NCBI GenBank assembly: GCA_001600615.1 | Contig: BCKK01000008.1 | Location: 744,001 to 808,000 of the forward strand | DNA: 64,000 nucleotides | Origin: Dioszegia crocea | Taxonomy: Eukaryota; Basidiomycota; Tremellomycetes; Tremellales; Bulleribasidiaceae | Direction: 5' to 3' | In this document: positions 32,583 through 43,549 of the stretch, one piece after another | Layout: every line of letters starts with the position of its first letter | Numbering within the stretch: the stretch's first letter is position 1 | Program-made: the position numbers and the translations under genes | The notes under the pieces: generated by a model | Database searches by the model: none | Seen by the model: only the letters and a program-made list of their open reading frames with translations | Told to the model about the DNA's origin: nothing

Positions 32583-33512
32583 ATGTTGCCCGACAAGAAT
32601 TTTACTGTGCAGCTTGAGGATGGCAGCTGGGTGCCTGCAACCCACAACCTCTTTGTCCCCGACACTGAAGCACCGACGCACTACGGCAAATATCGGTTTG
32701 TCCCCATCACTGAGGCCCAGAGCGACCATCAGATGTCTCTGAAGGATGACTGGGGGGCTGCTGAGGGTCATCATATCTGTCGCATGGACTCGAAGACCCA
32801 CACTGGCCGGCTAGACGATGCGGCAATTGAGACGGCACGCGGTGCGCACAACGCCTACAGTTATCAAGTCCAGACCTCTCAAGATGCTTCGGTCAGGAAT
32901 GACGAAGCACCACACTCCGCCGCAGAAGCCCTCTTCAGGTCTCTTCACCAAGTCCAGTCCTTCCGCACCGACCTGACCGCGCCGCACCACCTTCCCCTCA
33001 CCGCTCGCTTTACCAACACCTACCTCACCACGCCGGACCCTGAAGACCCTTCCAACTCGGTCAGGTTCATCAAAAGCAAGGACATGTACGTGAGTGCTTG
33101 GACCAAAAGGCACTGGGCGGTGAAATTGCTCGGCCCATTCTCCGAGTCCCAAGAGGCGGGCGCGAAAGACTTGCGCAAGGCCATGGAAGATGCGAAGAAG
33201 ACTCTCAAGTTTCTGAAGGCTTGCCAGGCGTCCAGTGAAGAGATTGGAGAGGCGTACGACGCTATGTGGCAGGCGGCAGCCGCAGAGAAGGCAGCGGGGG
33301 AGGAGATCCTGAAGACCTACCTTGCATCTTGGGCGCAGACTCTGAAAACGGCAGAGGAGGCGACTCGACAAGCGGAGGCGCTTCCGCTGGAGGACTACGC
33401 GAGAGTGATGCGCGGGTATGCCAGATACTCCCTGGGGCTGCTCTCGAAGGACTCAGAGGAGGAGAAGGTGGAGTCGGAAGTTGCCAACGAAGCTGTCACT
33501 GCTATCAGCTGA
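32583..33512 (+). CDS. Unrecognised 309-residue intronless protein
   Basis: A single open exon in a region where nearly every other gene has introns. The N-terminal third is polar with PDKNFTVQLEDGSWVPATHN and KYRFVPITEAQ. The middle has a SVRFIKSKDMYVSAWTKRHW block. Residues about 195-290 are strongly helical and Ala/Glu/Lys-rich (AGEEILKTYLASWAQTLKTAEEA). There is no signal peptide or membrane segment. I do not recognise a family. Codon use and the long, even open frame make a real gene likely, but it could be lineage-specific. It may be related in kind to the two small orphan genes near 41.4 and 42.7 kb; I see no clear shared motif. Confidence 0.72.
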   Translation: MLPDKNFTVQLEDGSWVPATHNLFVPDTEAPTHYGKYRFVPITEAQSDHQMSLKDDWGAAEGHHICRMDSKTHTGRLDDAAIETARGAHNAYSYQVQTSQDASVRNDEAPHSAAEALFRSLHQVQSFRTDLTAPHHLPLTARFTNTYLTTPDPEDPSNSVRFIKSKDMYVSAWTKRHWAVKLLGPFSESQEAGAKDLRKAMEDAKKTLKFLKACQASSEEIGEAYDAMWQAAAAEKAAGEEILKTYLASWAQTLKTAEEATRQAEALPLEDYARVMRGYARYSLGLLSKDSEEEKVESEVANEAVTAIS

Positions 33513-33971
33513 TGGTATGTGCTCTGTGCGTGACGCCACCGCGATGGCCAGCTTGTGTATCTCTCTGTGCCAAGAGCTGTTATGTACCAATATATTCTGA
33601 GACAGTGTCGTAATGATGTGTATAACTCGTAATGATGTGTATAACTGATAACCCAGTCTGAGTAAGGTATTGTGGTCCCAGGCCAAACACCCGCCAGTGT
33701 AGGCAGTTTTGACCTGGTCTGTTGTTGTGTTGCAGTGGTGCATCATAACTCACCATCAGTAGTTCTATGCCAGGTCTTCCATCAGTATCAATCAGTCATG
33801 TGTGACCTCATACCTACGAAAGTGCGAGCGAGTGCACTGTCACATAGGCTAATCTGTGCCGAACTTAGCCTCCCGCCTCGAGCGGGGTCGGTGGTGATGT
33901 GCGCTTAGCAACCCAGATTGTCATGTTGCCCTTTTAACGATGATCCTAATGATAGTCACATCTTTCTGGTG
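33513..33971. other. Intergenic, 459 bp, with a 19-bp tandem repeat
   Basis: Between the orphan gene and the convergent Sfi1 gene. It holds the 19-bp duplication described separately; otherwise nothing is seen. Confidence 0.6.
33609..33646. repeat. Two perfect 19-bp tandem repeats
   Basis: CGTAATGATGTGTATAACT occurs twice with no spacer, about 100 bp after the stop of the orphan gene. It is likely in its 3' UTR or terminator region. Confidence 0.9.
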
Positions 33972-36900
33972 CTACCTCCCCAGACCGCCCTTGAGCGCAT
34001 TGATCAGCTCACTTCTACCTCTCCTCCCCACCTGGCTCGCAGCTGGGTTCTCAACCTCCTCGCTGCCGCCTCTCTGCGACCTGGGCCGTGCCAGCTCTGA
34101 TCTTAGCCTCGAGTACGCCGGCTCGCTATACACCGACTGAGCAATCTGCTCGTCCTCCTCTGGGCCAAGTAACTCAGGCTCGATGGGCATGTAGCGGGAA
34201 TGGGAGGTGGAGGCTGAGCGGACGTGGCGCGGTGCAGGGGGTTGTTGAGTATGTGTGGGCTGACGGGCGTGTCGTGCAGAGGGTAGGTAAGATGGCACAG
34301 GGTCGGTATGAATGGGGAATTTGGGAGAGGGGAGTGAGTGAATCCGGGTGGGATGGGACGAGGTGTCGACTTGGGATGGTCTGGGACGTCCACGTAACCG
34401 ACTGAACTATCAGCAAGTCGATTTAGCTGAGTGGTTTCGACTCACCCTGCCCGAGCGACGACCTTGGTCTGCGTTCTCGATCTCCATACTGCCAAGACAT
34501 CCTCTGATCCAGTCAGCTTTGGAGCCGCGTCCTCTGGCACAGGTAAGCTTACCTAGCAATCGACGATCTCTCGGGCCGCCAAATTCCTTCATTGCCTTGG
34601 CACGGTCCATCGCTCGAATAAGGTTCGTCCAGGCCTTTTGCTTGATTCGGTGATTGTCAAATGTGATAGCTGGCAGGAGCTGTGATTGGTCAGCCTTGGC
34701 AGTGACCGGAAAAGAGAGCAGAACTTACAGTCGCCTTCCCCTTCCACTTATCCCAAACCCTGAACAAAATCGCATCCTCATGTCTAATAGCCACTTCTTC
34801 CTCCTAGCATAATCAGCTCAGGTCCCAATGACATTCATCGACAACTCACAATCTCCTCCAACCTCCTCTCCATAGTTCTATCTCTCCAATTCTCCCACGC
34901 ATCCCTGAGAAGCTTCTCTCTCATTCTCTTCTGAGCCACAATCCCAGCTTCTCGTCTCTCACGCTTCCGTACCGCCCGATCTCTCCATATCTCCATAACG
35001 TCCCGCAGTGTTTCTTCCCCCTTGACAATAACGAAGCTATCGGCTAGTGCTTGACTATCGGCGATCTTCCGCCGCGTTCGAATCCACCTTGAAAGAGCTG
35101 AGGAGAGAAGTCGGGCATCACGGTTTTCAGATACGTCCAGTTGTCGAGATTTGAGGAAGATGACGCGTGTGGTCCAGTTAGACAGAGTGTTCCCAATGAG
35201 GCGCTAAATTATCAGATCGCGTCCTCATTCAATATTCAGAGAAGGGCACTGACCTGGTCTGATGTCCGGCGGAATTGATCCGCCTTGGCTTTACCCTCGA
35301 TACTTCTCCTGGTCTCATCCCGCCATTCTGCACACATTAAGTTCTCGATGACTTCGGTCATACGCTTAAGAAGAAGACTTACGCGTGAATATCTTTCTGA
35401 CCAATTCCAGACGTCTCGCCTCAGCCCAGCGTTCTTGCTTCCTTGCCTCTTTCTGGGCTTTCCAGACCCCAAACACCTGCCGAAGGACGAAGAAGGCTCG
35501 TGCCTTCTCAGCGACCTCTCGGTCCGCTTTGATCTTCGCTGCGGCATTACGCCACTGGCCCAAAGTGACGGATAGGCGATGAGTATCGTAGACCTCTGCT
35601 GCTTGGGCGAGCTGAGTGTGACGTGCGGATAACGCCGTACGCCATGTTTGCACTGAGCTTTTGAGAACATTGCGATTTTTCGCTTGTTGGAGTGGCACAA
35701 GGCGATCTGCAGCCTCAGCTTAGAATATAATTCGTACAGTACAGACCAGATACCAAGTGTACTTACCGTTCAACGCTCGAACAGCCTGCAAACGATCCTG
35801 CCATCCTTCCCAGGCACCCTTGAGCAGCCGCTGGTCCATGACCCTGACGAGCAATACTCCGCGCTCCATCACTGTCCATTTTGTGAAGGCTTGACGCAGT
35901 ACAGACTGATCGCCGGCTCTGCGGAATAGAATTGCTTTGCGCTCCAACATCTTGAAATCTTAGCTTTGCTCGATGGAGACAGGAAGCCTAGCTTACCCGA
36001 ACATTGGCGCGAGCTTTCTTCCATTTTTGGAACAAATTTGCCAGAGTGGAACGGCGATGAAAGGCATCGGCCTGGCTAGCCTGAGATCTGTCTTGTCAAT
36101 AATGCTCTACGAATATGGAATGACGATCACTCAACTCACGCTGAGACGCGCCATAGCCCAAATATCTCTCTTTTCGTTCTCTCATTCGCTCTACCCGCCC
36201 AGACCGCCTCGGCCTTCCTAAGATTGATCCCCTGTACCCACTTATCCCACATTGCTCCACTGAGCTTCTTGTCACTCGTCCGCTGAAATACCGCCAATTG
36301 ACCTTCGAGCCGTTCTTTCTGCTCCAAGCGGTAATGCCAGTCGTCGAATGTCTGTCGAAGTAGTCGATCGCGATCAACAGAAATGGCAAGGCGAGTATCG
36401 ATGCGCGTGCGAGTCTCGCCTCGCCATCGCTAGTACAGTCAGTCACTGCACATCAAATCAGGTCACACCGAAACGACTCACATCAAGCACATCCTGCACG
36501 AGGACCGTTTCTTTTGCCCTAACCAAACGCTTCTCCCTGGCTTTCATATCCTTCTCCCAGCGATTTGTCCGCCTTCGCGTCAACTCCGATCTCCACTTGC
36601 CCCAAGCCCTCTCCTGCGCCACCCGAGAACCTTCATCCGCAAAAGTCATCTCCCGCTTGGCCAGGTCTTTATCCCGATACCGCCTGACCCATGTCGACAG
36701 GGCCGACAGCTGAAGGTGTTGGCGCCGGTGCTGATCCGCTGTATTGGGCAAAGACAGAACGCGGTCTTTCTCCGCTCTCCATTTAAGGAGGTGTTGTCGG
36801 AGGAGGATATTGGCCCTGACAGTGTCGATTTGTTTGGTAGTTCTCTGTATGTATCAGCAGACCCCCAGATTGATCGAGTGATTCTAATCTTACTTGTATC

Positions 36901-38102
36901 CAATCGTTTGATTGTGCCCAAACGTCGAAACATCTCCCCATCAACCCAGTCTCGTAGAACTGATCCGCCCTTCTGTCCATCTCCATCAAAACTTCTTCCT
37001 CCAGGATTCTCTCTTCCTCGAGCTGTCTAGCACTAGCCTTGGGCGTAGAAAGCCCGCGAATGAGCATGCCGTCCTCTTCAGTCAGATCGAAGGGCTCGGA
37101 CACCGGCACACCAATATCCGAGACGGACACTGAGTACGGCGGCGGCGTGGCGACGACCGTCGTCTCGTACCGATGTGTTTTCCGCTGATTGGCAGCTAGA
37201 GGAGTTGAAGCTCGAGCCGGACGAAAGTTCAGACCCAGGGAAGAAAGGTCGATTGATTGATCTGGTGTGTATCCGACCAGAGAGCGAGACTGGTCCGGCT
37301 CGAATGTCTGTCGTCTCGAGGCTGGTTCAAACTTCCGTGGACTGGGTCTGAGCACTCTCATTGGAGTCTCAGACTCGGCGATAGATTCCGCATCGGCAGA
37401 ATAGGAAGTTTCGCCTTCGCCAAAGGCATCATCTAGGTCTGACGACGCCCCAGCAAGAAACGGAACCCTCGCGCGAACGTCCGCCAGTCGAGCCGTTTTG
37501 GGGAGTTTGGGAGAGGAGGAAGTAGCCCCAGAAGGCGCAGTGAGGTGGGTAGCGCGCCATAGGTCCCATTTCTCGCCCCATGTCGCCGCGCGAATCACCT
37601 GAAGTTTCAGGAGGAACTGGTAGTAGGCGGTGTCGTTTGCAGGTGAGATCCCACTACAAACTCAGTATGTATGATCATTATGATATCGGGGAGCCACTCA
37701 CTTGTCCTGCAGGGTAGACACGTAAGCCTTGTATACCAAAGGAAATGCTGTAGCCCCCCTAGGTGACCGCTCGATGAGCTCGTCTACCAAGTCGAGGTCG
37801 ACCGATTCGCTAAATCCCGATGAAATGAGCGAGTTTGATAGGCCAGAAAGCGATGCTGCAGACAGCATTTCGCCCAGAGTCCCGTTTCGGCCTCGATCTA
37901 TCACGAGCTGAGCCTCATTGAGGGCCTGTAAGAGATGTGAAAGCTGTATAGGAATGTCAACAAAGGGTCTTTGAGATTTCGTCGCGTCCCGAGCCAGACA
38001 ACAAGGTTCCGGGGGACTTCCTCTCACAACGCGCCTGTCAGCTTGCACACAGCTATGCACCACCGTACATACCTTGCACATATAGCATCTACAGAGCCTC
38101 AT
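33972..38102 (-). CDS. Sfi1-like spindle-pole/centrin-binding repeat protein
   Basis: Thirteen exons (38102-37702, 37653-36894, 36844-36482, 36429-36140, 36075-35997, 35950-35767, 35706-35383, 35327-35254, 35203-34850, 34803-34729, 34679-34553, 34503-34446, 34401-33972) give 1172 residues. The N-terminal 370 residues are mostly disordered. Then a long single helix of Sfi1 repeats, each with a Trp after an Arg/Lys-rich turn: LLRQHLLKWRAEK, LSALSTWVRRYRDK, LLRQTFDDWHYRLE, SGAMWDKWVQG, LLKGAWEGWQDRL, LRDAWENWRDR. Sfi1 repeats bind centrin (Cdc31) and build the half-bridge for spindle pole duplication. The first about 35 codons, rich in Cys and Arg, are doubtful. The last acceptor (34402) was chosen over one 6 nt upstream as it yields a plausible tail ending SELINALKGGLGR. 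Confidence 0.85.
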
Positions 38103-38205
38103 CCTAGTAATCTACTCTCATTATCATCGTCTGCCGTCGCCTTTCTCAGAGACTGGCTAAAGCTTGCCGGAAAGGATCGTGAACATAGTCCAGATTGCGC
38201 GCAAT

Positions 38206-40920
38206 ATGGCCGACCATAATTTCTCGGCGGCTCTGGCTACTTGGAAGGGTAGGTCCTATTCACTAGCTGCAATTCAGGTCTGGGTATCTTGATGTAGTGT
38301 AGAAGGCTGACATGGTGTCAGAGATCGGTCTGAGCGAGCTTCAGCGCACACTTGACGTGACAGCTCAAGAGCTAGTCGAAAGTCAGAAAGAGAACCTTGT
38401 CGGGCGTAAGAAATTGGCGGAGCAGACCAGAGGTATGTCCCACATGATCAACAATTACTGTCTCGCTGATAAGGGCAGAGTTCAAGAAGCTTCCCGATGA
38501 CGACGAAAAGTTCAACGCCATCAAGACACTTTTGAAGGCGTATCAAGGCGAGATTGACGCCTTGACTCGCCGGTCTAAACTATCCGAAACATCCTTCCTG
38601 AACCTATACAAACAACTTGCGGATGCCCCGGACCCATACCCCCTTCTTGATGCGGCGGTTGACCAGACTGTAAAGGTCGCCGAGGCGCGGATGCTGGAGA
38701 GTGAGCTGGTCAGGTTGCGGGAGGAGAATGCGGAATTGAAGAAAAAGGCAGAGGAGGGTCGAGGTGTGGAGGAGAGGATGAAGCGGGCTGAGAAGAGGGC
38801 AGATGGCTTGGAGAAAGAGGTGAGCAAAGCTCTATGGGGCCGAAGAAGCAACAGCTGATTTAGCAGATGGAGGACATGATCCAGGAGAGGGTGCTAGCTA
38901 AGCAGAACGAGCTGAATGCTGAGTATGATGAGAGGCTGCGGAACTACGATGAGCGGTATGTCACAGTGTCTATCTTCATAGCTCAACAAGCTGACCCCAC
39001 AGTGAGAAGGACCTTCAGCGACAGGTCAAGATGCACAAAACGCAACTCCGCGACATGCACACATCGGCAGAGACGACCGAAGCAAGACTGCTGGACGCAA
39101 GTCAGCGTCAAGAACAAGACGTGCACTCTCGTCTGGCAGAGCTGGACATGGTAGCTGCAGACTTGACGAGGGCGAATGAACGAGTGGCTACGGTCGAGAG
39201 GCGAAACGTGCGTTGCCGCGGATGAGAAAGTTGGACGTGGAACTGATCTGGACAGGAGCTGCTCAGAGCGGAAATCGAGAACGTGCGCTCAGGATCGCAA
39301 CAAGCTGATAGGTGAGCTGCTGCCTCTAGGTTGGGCTCGAGCAGTGGCTGATGCAATCTCAGGGTGAAAGTACTGGAGAGTCAAATCAATGATCTGGAGT
39401 CGGAGGCTTCTCGTCTTCTCGGCACTCTGGAACGGGCCAAGGAAAGCAAGAATGAGGTCGAGCGGACCGGAAAGAAGAGAGCGGATGATGCAGCCAAGGA
39501 GATCGCGGTGCAGGTCAGCTCGCGAAGTCACGATAGTGGATAGAATGAGCTGATCCACGCAGACTGCTGAGATTGAGCATCTCCGAGCGAGAGTCAAGGA
39601 GTTTGGAGATTATGATGAGATAAAGCGAGAGTTGGAGATCATGAAAGTAAGTCGTAATCATATCCGGGTGTGCTGCAATGCTGATAGACGCAGTATGTCG
39701 AATTTTCAGGCGCAGACTTGGACGATGAACCCTCCCTCCCCTCTCCACTCTCGTCCACCGCTCCAGGCGCAAACAAAGGCCAGTCACTCGAGAATCTCCT
39801 AGTATCCAAGAACAGGCGTTTATTGGAGGATTTGACAAAGCTGCGAGTCGCATTTGAAGAGGTGTCTACGGCGCATTCGCGAGCGGAAGAATACACCGAG
39901 GGGCTTAAAGAAGAGGCAGATCGGCTGAAGGAGTTGAATGAGAGATTGGAGGTGGATTTGGCCAGGGTGAATGGGGCTGGCGCGGGTGGAGCGGAGACTG
40001 GAGGGAAGACTGATAAGGGTTTGGCGGGACTAGATTTGGGGAATACGAGATCGGTAAGTGACGCTTGTTCCCTTACAATTTGATCTCAGCTGATCAAAAT
40101 AGGATGGAACAGCGACGCCGACTCAATCCGCCAGTGCCGACACGTCCATCTTGCCTATTGTCACCAGTCAACGAGACCGATTCAGGCAGCGGAATGCCGA
40201 GCTAGAAGAGGTGAGCTTCTTTCTCCGACACTGAGATTCCATGAGTCTTGGCCCCATGACGGCGCAATAGCCATATTCAGGCTCTGGTGAACTGTGCTGA
40301 TCATCCAGGAACTCCGCAAACAGTTCGAAATCGTAACCGACCTACGATCCGAAATCAAATCCCTCCAAACGGACAATCTAAAACTATACGAGAAAGTCCG
40401 CTACGTCAACTCATACCGCGATGGGCCCAACTCCGTCGCTGGTCCGAGCGGGACATCAGGCGCGAATGGAGGTGCGGGCGGGATGTTGGGTGGGGTCATG
40501 GCTGGGAGGAGGGATGAAGAGATGGGACGGTATAAGGATAAGTATGAGGAGAGTATGAACCCCTTTGAGGCGTTCAAGGGCCGGGTAAGTTTGGGTTTAG
40601 GCAGATGATAGGTGGATAAGAACTGATTTAGTAGGAGGCTCAACGGGCACTTTCGGCGCTCAACCCAATGGATAAGGCTGTGTTCGCCTTGACTCGAGCG
40701 ATCATAGGGAATAAACGTGCAAGGTCGTTCTTCGTATTCTACACCGCGGCTTTGGTAAGCTTTGCTCCATCCCACCGATTCGTAACCAGCTTACGACTCC
40801 TCGTCAATTCATGGCCATGGCTGACACCCGTAGCATGTCCTCATTCTCTTTGTGCTGTGGACCACGATGGCGGCAAGCGATACGGTTCACACGCCTATCC
40901 CGATAAAGCCGATAGGCTGA
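38206..40920 (+). CDS. CASP/Coy1 golgin
   Basis: Thirteen exons (38206-38248, 38322-38432, 38479-38819, 38867-38955, 39003-39207, 39256-39311, 39363-39513, 39563-39646, 39694-40053, 40103-40210, 40309-40584, 40635-40754, 40834-40920) give 676 residues. It opens MADHNFSAALATWKEIGLSE and QREFKKLPDDEKFNAIK-like EFKKLPDDEKFNAIKTLLKAYQ, the conserved CASP N-terminus. A coiled coil fills the middle. The C-terminal CASP block is ELRKQFEIVTDLRSEIKSL, YEKVRYVNSYRD and NPFEAF. The protein ends with one membrane anchor (SFFVFYTAALHVLILFVLW) and a short lumenal tail. CASP/Coy1 is a Golgi tether acting in retrograde transport. Only about 100 bp separate it from the divergent Sfi1 start. Confidence 0.93.
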
Positions 40921-41411
40921 GAAGCACAACCGTCGGTGGCTAGCTCCTATCTCTGGGAGATCCATCGTTGTGCTATGTATGAGTACTCATGGACAGCCCA
41001 GTGTGAAGGTGACTGGGCAACCTTACTAATAAGCGTGTGTAATAAACGCACTCATGGTTCCACCCTGTGACGCCTGACTGGTCGGATATCAGACACATAC
41101 ACACAGGCACATTAACGAAGTCTGTTCAGCTGACAGTCACGGCCGGCACATGGAAGCATGGCACGATATCGATGCGCTGGCATCCTTTGAGCCCCTGTCC
41201 GGCCCCACTTGCTGACACGCGTGGGAGGTCTGAAGCAGAAGAAAAAGCACGCCATTACCTTCCGCCCATCCTTACAATGCTTGCCCCTGAGCTAAAAGCG
41301 GTGGGGCACACGCAGCATCCCTCGCCGCCGAGCCCGGGCAACTTCTTCTCTTTGCTCTCATACCCAACTCTCCGCTGCTTTAATCCTACACAGAGACACT
41401 TGCGCAACACA
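40921..41411. other. Intergenic, 491 bp
   Basis: Between the CASP stop and a small orphan gene. A reading frame stays open upstream of that gene from about 41067 but shows no conserved motif and is better read as leader DNA. Confidence 0.55.
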
Positions 41412-42007
41412 ATGACCACCGGTGCCTCGTCCACTCTCGAACTGCCTCAAACCTCCGAGAAGGTGTCCGCGACCTTCGTATCTGGCGACACTCTGCGACT
41501 CTACGTTTCCGATCTCAGCGGAGCGTCGTTGGACGAGCTGGCGAAAACTGCTGCCCGATTGAGCAAAGTCGACAAAGATCAGATGCACCTTGCGTCGCTG
41601 GTTGCTGCCGCACTCCGCAACGTGCAAGGTACGGAGGGCGTCTTGAGTACGAAGGACTGCTTGACAACCAAGGCTGGAAGGAAGGCGTGGTTGAAGACTG
41701 TGCGCAGGTCGCTCTTTGATTTCCTTGCTGTCGAGTACCGCTGGTGAGTTACAGCCCATTGTGTCCCCTTCGGCCGTCCCCGCAATCTGGTCTGGCTTCC
41801 GTACTCGTACATACTGATCAGTACAGTGTGGAGGACTGCGTGGACCCCAGCTTATGCGTACACTTCCTACCCTATGACCGCCACCAGTCTGAACACAAGA
41901 GGGCGACCAAAATATCGAAGGAGTGTCTTGCGACTTTGGTCAAGGCATTGGAGTCAGAGACAGAGAAGGAGAGCGCCAACTCGGAATCTGGCGTAGAGGA
42001 GGATTGA
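41412..42007 (+). CDS. Unrecognised 170-residue protein
   Basis: Exons 41412-41743 and 41827-42007. The intron has a typical GTGAGT donor, TGATCAG branch-like site and CAG acceptor, and joins TGG-TGT in frame. The protein is soluble, with a helical middle (SLDELAKTAARLSKVDKDQMHLASLVAAALRNV in part) and an acidic Ser/Glu tail. It has four Cys in the second exon region (CVEDCVDPSLCV and KECL). No family recognised. The ATG at 41412 starts the polar leader MTTGASSTLELPQ; a longer form is possible. Confidence 0.62.
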
Positions 42008-42664
42008 TCGAGAAATGTGCACAAGTGGCGCGTCTCCCTGGATCGACGTCGGTCTTTTGCTTCCAGTTTTTGCATCGTTATGTATGGATTTGTTCTCACT
42101 AGTAGCGTCTCGTGACTCGTCCATCAGTACAGTGTACATAATCAAGTCTGACGTTGAGGGCGCCGGCTTGGATCGTTGGGGGGGTCCTAGCAACTCCACA
42201 TGGGAGTGAGGCACTGAGGGTTTCGCAGATGGTCCTCATCCGATACGCTTGTACCAATCCGCACGCACAGCGTTTCCGCCCAACCCGACGCTGTGCGTGC
42301 GGATTGGTACAAGCGTACTCATCCGATCTGGGCAGCTGTGCGGCTCTACTGCAAGGCCCTATAAGTCCTAAAATGATTGTTGACAAGGTCAGCTGTGCAG
42401 GGTGCCAAACTCCAGTGACTCTAGAATCTCCAACTGTGTGGACCCCTTTCGACCCCTAGCTGTTCCTTTCAGCATTCGTCCCTGGCACAACCCCTGTACT
42501 CGGACTCTCTCAGGCCAGCGGCCCGGGACTCGCCACTTTCTTTTCCCTTCTGCCATCACACTTCTTCCCACTGCGTCGATTATCCGTCCACTCCACACCC
42601 CAGACTTACATCCTCACCAGCACGCAGCTTCAAGCAATCACTGGCAACTCACCCACCCTACGTC
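42008..42664. other. Intergenic, 657 bp, containing a fold-back element
   Basis: Between two small orphan genes on the + strand. Apart from the fold-back element listed separately, it holds the promoter of the next gene, which has a pyrimidine-rich stretch before its ATG. Confidence 0.6.
42235..42327. mobile_element. MITE-like fold-back element with 10-bp flanking direct repeats
   Basis: Two arms, 42244-42272 and 42289-42317, are perfect 29-bp inverted repeats (left arm starts TACGCTTGTACCAATCC) around a 16-nt loop. They are bounded by perfect 10-bp direct repeats CTCATCCGAT at 42235-42244 and 42318-42327. That layout, terminal inverted repeats flanked by a target duplication, is what a small non-autonomous DNA element leaves; duplications of 8-10 bp suggest a Mutator-like mobiliser. 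No transposase is nearby. A stable hairpin with a regulatory or terminator role is the alternative. Confidence 0.6.
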
Positions 42665-43279
42665 ATGACGTCCACTCTTTCTATCGCTCCTCACTCCACC
42701 GCCGCCACCGGCCAAAGCGGCACTGCCACTGCCACTCCCGTGCGCACCTGGTGCATCCCCGGCCTCAAGTATGCCACCGCGAACTACAAGAACTTCTGCG
42801 CTTCCATCTCGACCTACGCCCAATCCGCAGAAGGCCTCTTGGCGCTCTCCGTCGCCGCCGGTCTCAGCGCCGACCCCTGGATGAGCACCGAGGGATACTC
42901 TGCCGTCAACAAGTTGCGCAACATCTTCGCAAGTGCTGAGCCCACCGAGGAGGAGTGGACTCAGTACTACAAGGCGACATACCGATTGGCGGGTGGAAGG
43001 CGCGGATTTCCGTGAGTTGTCAGACTTGCGCTTTGATGAGTTTTGGTTGAGCCGTCAGCTGATGTCGGTAGTGAGAAGTACCTGATGCCCAAGGGTCCGA
43101 ACGACGTGGATGACTGGCACCGCGTCCTTCGAGACACGGATGAGGCAAGGCAGTTCAACGACAAGTTCAACGAAGAGATTTCGGAGATCAACACCATTCT
43201 CAACAAGTCCTATTGGGCGTGCAGGAAGATGCATCCCAAGGGGATGCCGATGAAGGCTGCGCGGAAGACTGAAGATTGA
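42665..43279 (+). CDS. Unrecognised 184-residue protein
   Basis: Exons 42665-43011 and 43072-43279 join in frame across a standard intron with a CTGAT branch site. The N-terminus is Ser/Thr/Ala-rich, then GLKYATANYKNFCASISTYAQSAEGLLALSVAAGL. After the intron come KYLMPKGPNDVDDWHRVLRD and a basic end (CRKMHPKGMPMKAARKTED). No signal peptide, membrane span or known motif. Like the gene 650 bp upstream, it is short with one phase-2 intron after about 110 codons; this could mean distant paralogy but residue similarity is weak. Possibly lineage-specific. Confidence 0.65.
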
Positions 43280-43549
43280 TGTGAAGGTTTTGTCGTCTCA
43301 TGTCACTCTTCTCCCGGCACTTACCAACTCTCGGCTTTTCTAGACTATGAGTATGCATTATATTTGTCAAACGATTTTGACACCGGGCGGTCAAGTATCG
43401 CTTCGTAGTGTGGGATTTCGGGGCGATTAGCAATCAGCAATATCGGCCATCGTCAGCTTTTGCAGCCAGCTAGTCACGACCGTCTGCGGTGCGGGTCTCA
43501 GATCAGCGACCCTTACATACAGCTATCCTTCCATAAGCTGGACGCAGAC

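Noticed and set aside
34103..34393. Alternative frame for the last Sfi1 exon
   Set aside because: Using the acceptor 6 nt upstream gives a Pro/His-rich tail of poor quality; the other acceptor gives a balanced charged tail and keeps normal signals.
41067..41411. In-frame N-terminal extension of the small orphan gene
   Set aside because: Polar, His/Pro-rich, includes promoter-like DNA; the ATG at 41412 begins a more protein-like sequence.
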